From DAOUBA01 sp034432855 (GTDB lineage: Bacteria; Chloroflexota; Anaerolineae; B4-G1): a DNA stretch of 22,605 nt. The notes beneath the pieces were generated by a model. That model saw only the letters and a program-made list of their open reading frames with translations. It did no database searches and was not told the origin of the DNA. Made by a program: the position numbers and the translations under genes. Below, in pieces: positions 21,232-22,605 of the stretch. Position 1 is the stretch's first letter. Each line of letters opens with the position of its first letter. Location: NCBI GenBank assembly GCA_034432855.1, contig DAOUBA010000011.1, positions 1 to 22,605 of the forward strand, in the 5' to 3' direction.

Positions 21232-22269
21232 TCACACGGTCAATGCCTGGATCTCTGCCCGCGCCAATGGCGCGACGGCCAGCGCCTCGCTCATCCCGTC
21301 ACGGCGTATCTCAACGCACACGGCGGTCTTCTCCTTGCCATCGGAGTATCCGGCGGTGATACGCGCCCCAAGTTCGATCTCCTCGCGGGCGGATTCTCCC
21401 ACCATCAGTGTCGTCGGGCCGGGATAGTCCACCGTCGTGAGCAAGACTCCTTCTTCACGGCAGGTCTCCAGGTAGGCGTTCTCCTGCTCGTGCCGCCCGA
21501 CGATGACCTTGCGCCCAGAAGGCAGGCGCAGGTGCCGCCCCACGGCCAGGAGTTGCGCCCGGGCCGCCGTCAACGCTGCCTCGCCCTCGTGCTTCAGGAA
21601 ATCGCGCAGACGCCGCGCGTAGGTCTTGTCAATGAGGAAGCAGCACCCGCCATAAGGTTGCGGGTATTCAGTGATGCCGAACTGCTTGGCCAGCGCGATC
21701 TGCTCCTTGCGTCCACGCCCGCTAATGGCATACAGCCTCTCACGATCCACCCAGCCGCGCTGTTCGGGGATGGTCGGCGGCAGGAGTTTGGCTGAGAGGG
21801 GGCGGAGCAGATAGCCCCGCAGTCCGCTTTCGCGCTCGACGGTGTTGAGTGTAGGGCGCATCTGGCTCTTGGGCCGCTGTCCCACCACTTCACCGGTGAA
21901 GACGAAGTGATAGCCGTGTTCCTCCATCCATGCCTTCGCTCGGCGCAAGAGGAAGATGCGGCAATCTATGCACGGATTCATCCCGGAGCCGTAGCCGTAG
22001 CGGGGATGAAGCACGATAGGAAGATATTCGGCAGAGACGTCAATGATCTCCAACGGGACCCCCAGCATCGCTGCTGCCCGTTCGGCTTCGGTGTAGCCTG
22101 GGCATCTATTCCCGGCAATGCCCTCGCGCTCCTCGTAGGAGAAGCCGGTGCGAAAATGCAGCGCCGTGACCCCGATCCCTTGTTCGAGCATCACCCGCAC
22201 GGCCAGCGTACTATCGAGCCCGCCGGAGAGCAGGCCCACCGCCCTAATCGTTTCTTTGTCGGTCATCAT
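21232..22269 (-). CDS. PP-loop ATPase, tRNA-thiolation-like (MnmA/ThiI-related) with C-terminal NFACT-R-like domain
   Basis: A 345-aa protein. The N-terminal HUP/PP-loop domain has AVGLLSGGLDSTLAV (SGGLDST ATP-adenylation loop, 15-21). Cysteines follow a thiolase-like pattern: C100-x2-C103 in NPCIDCR and C209-C210 in YGGCCFLIDK, possibly binding an Fe-S cluster or carrying persulfide. The C-terminal part (RKVIVGRHEQENAYLETC, then VDYPGPTTLM) resembles an NFACT-R/DUF814-like domain that I recall being fused to such proteins. It is likely a tRNA sulfur-insertion enzyme; MnmA, ThiI and TtuA-like roles are not distinguishable. Start ATG 22269 (or 22266), AGGGAC just upstream; in-frame sequence from 22317 lacks family resemblance. 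Confidence 0.82.
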   Translation of the reverse strand: MMTDKETIRAVGLLSGGLDSTLAVRVMLEQGIGVTALHFRTGFSYEEREGIAGNRCPGYTEAERAAAMLGVPLEIIDVSAEYLPIVLHPRYGYGSGMNPCIDCRIFLLRRAKAWMEEHGYHFVFTGEVVGQRPKSQMRPTLNTVERESGLRGYLLRPLSAKLLPPTIPEQRGWVDRERLYAISGRGRKEQIALAKQFGITEYPQPYGGCCFLIDKTYARRLRDFLKHEGEAALTAARAQLLAVGRHLRLPSGRKVIVGRHEQENAYLETCREEGVLLTTVDYPGPTTLMVGESAREEIELGARITAGYSDGKEKTAVCVEIRRDGMSEALAVAPLARAEIQALTV

Positions 22270-22336
22270 GTCCCTGCACGTCACACGGCTGAACGGCCAG
22301 GGTGCAACGCCGGTCACTCCTCCGGTGGTCGGTCAT

Positions 22337-22605
22337 TTATGGCTTCCACACTACCGGCAGGTAGATCTGCCTACCAACCAGCACCCCGCCATGCATCAGG
22401 GTATAAGGACCGCCGCTCCCATCCTCACGGTATGCCTCGAAGCAATACTGTCCGGATAAAAGGTCGGTCGTAGTGCACTTATCGCGGTAGGACTGCCAGT
22501 TACCCGACAGCCCCCGCACAGATCCCGGCGTGCAGTTTTCCCGCACCGGGCTCTTCAGGAATACTCGCTTCCGCATTCGGCCTAGGCCACCAAAGCCGCC
22601 TGCCT
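22337..22605 (-). CDS. C-terminal part of a possible exported protein ending in a YLPVV motif
   Basis: The frame is open from the right window edge (no stop in 22577-22605) to TAG or equivalent at 22337. It reads RVFLKSPVRENCTPGSVRGL, then SGNWQSYRDKCTTTDLLSGQ, YCFEAYREDGSGGPY and RQIYLPVVWKP at the end. The C-terminal IYLPVV-x-K is like the YLPLVLK stretches I associate with Chloroflexota secreted proteins. Cysteines suggest an extracytoplasmic domain. An ATG at 22576 could be a start, but the sequence before it stays open, so a truncated longer gene is equally likely. Function unknown. Confidence 0.45.
   Translation of the reverse strand, partial: AGGFGGLGRMRKRVFLKSPVRENCTPGSVRGLSGNWQSYRDKCTTTDLLSGQYCFEAYREDGSGGPYTLMHGGVLVGRQIYLPVVWKP

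Overview
The window looks like a piece of a Chloroflexota (Anaerolineae-like) chromosome or metagenome-derived contig. This is inferred from three things: GC-rich DNA with many GTG and TTG starts; dispersed short palindromic repeats and a translated HKGHEG-type repeat, which I associate with that phylum; and a secreted-type C-terminus containing YLPVV. The assignment is not proven.

Left half (1-11363, all + strand): a surface glycosylation locus. It holds two soluble GT4 glycosyltransferases (508-1650, 7704-8864), three polytopic GT-C type proteins in a row (GT87/DUF2029, an ArnT/GT39-like protein, DUF2723/TMEM260-like), a UDP-sugar 4-epimerase-like SDR and an MFS transporter. Three separate nucleotidyltransferase-HEPN (MNT-HEPN, MntA-HepT-like) pairs sit between the sugar genes. 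Each is directly upstream of a glycosyltransferase, and two are translationally coupled to it by 4-bp overlaps. The first pair is cut by the window edge, the second has Asn where I expect the HEPN catalytic His, and the third HEPN gene has a one-base frameshift. The second and third pairs appear to have their own sigma70-type promoters.

Middle (11414-13779): an unclassified protein with a DUF559/PD-(D/E)XK-like tail lacking its catalytic half, convergent with alanine dehydrogenase (ald). Then comes a non-coding stretch of about 520 bp. It holds an 88-bp MITE-like element with terminal inverted repeats and a target duplication, inserted in the ald promoter; a tRNA-Gln(CTG) with promoter and terminator; and a second, left-truncated element copy that ends inside the rho stop codon.

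Right half (13780-22605, all - strand): the conserved translation and envelope cluster rpsB-tsf-pyrH-frr-uppS-cdsA, followed by a two-CBS-domain protein and rho. rpsB has a strong extended -10 promoter and a leader of about 120 nt with a stem-loop. Upstream lie an OmpR-type response regulator with a degenerate receiver, a cluster of five consecutive palindromes, a PP-loop tRNA-thiolation-like protein, and the C-terminal part of a probable exported protein that runs off the end.

Functional picture (inference): UppS and CdsA supply lipid carriers and phospholipid precursors. The GT4 and GT-C enzymes would use lipid-linked sugars to decorate a polysaccharide or glycoprotein. The repeated MNT-HEPN pairs could be toxin-antitoxin or anti-phage units embedded in, or co-regulated with, that surface locus.
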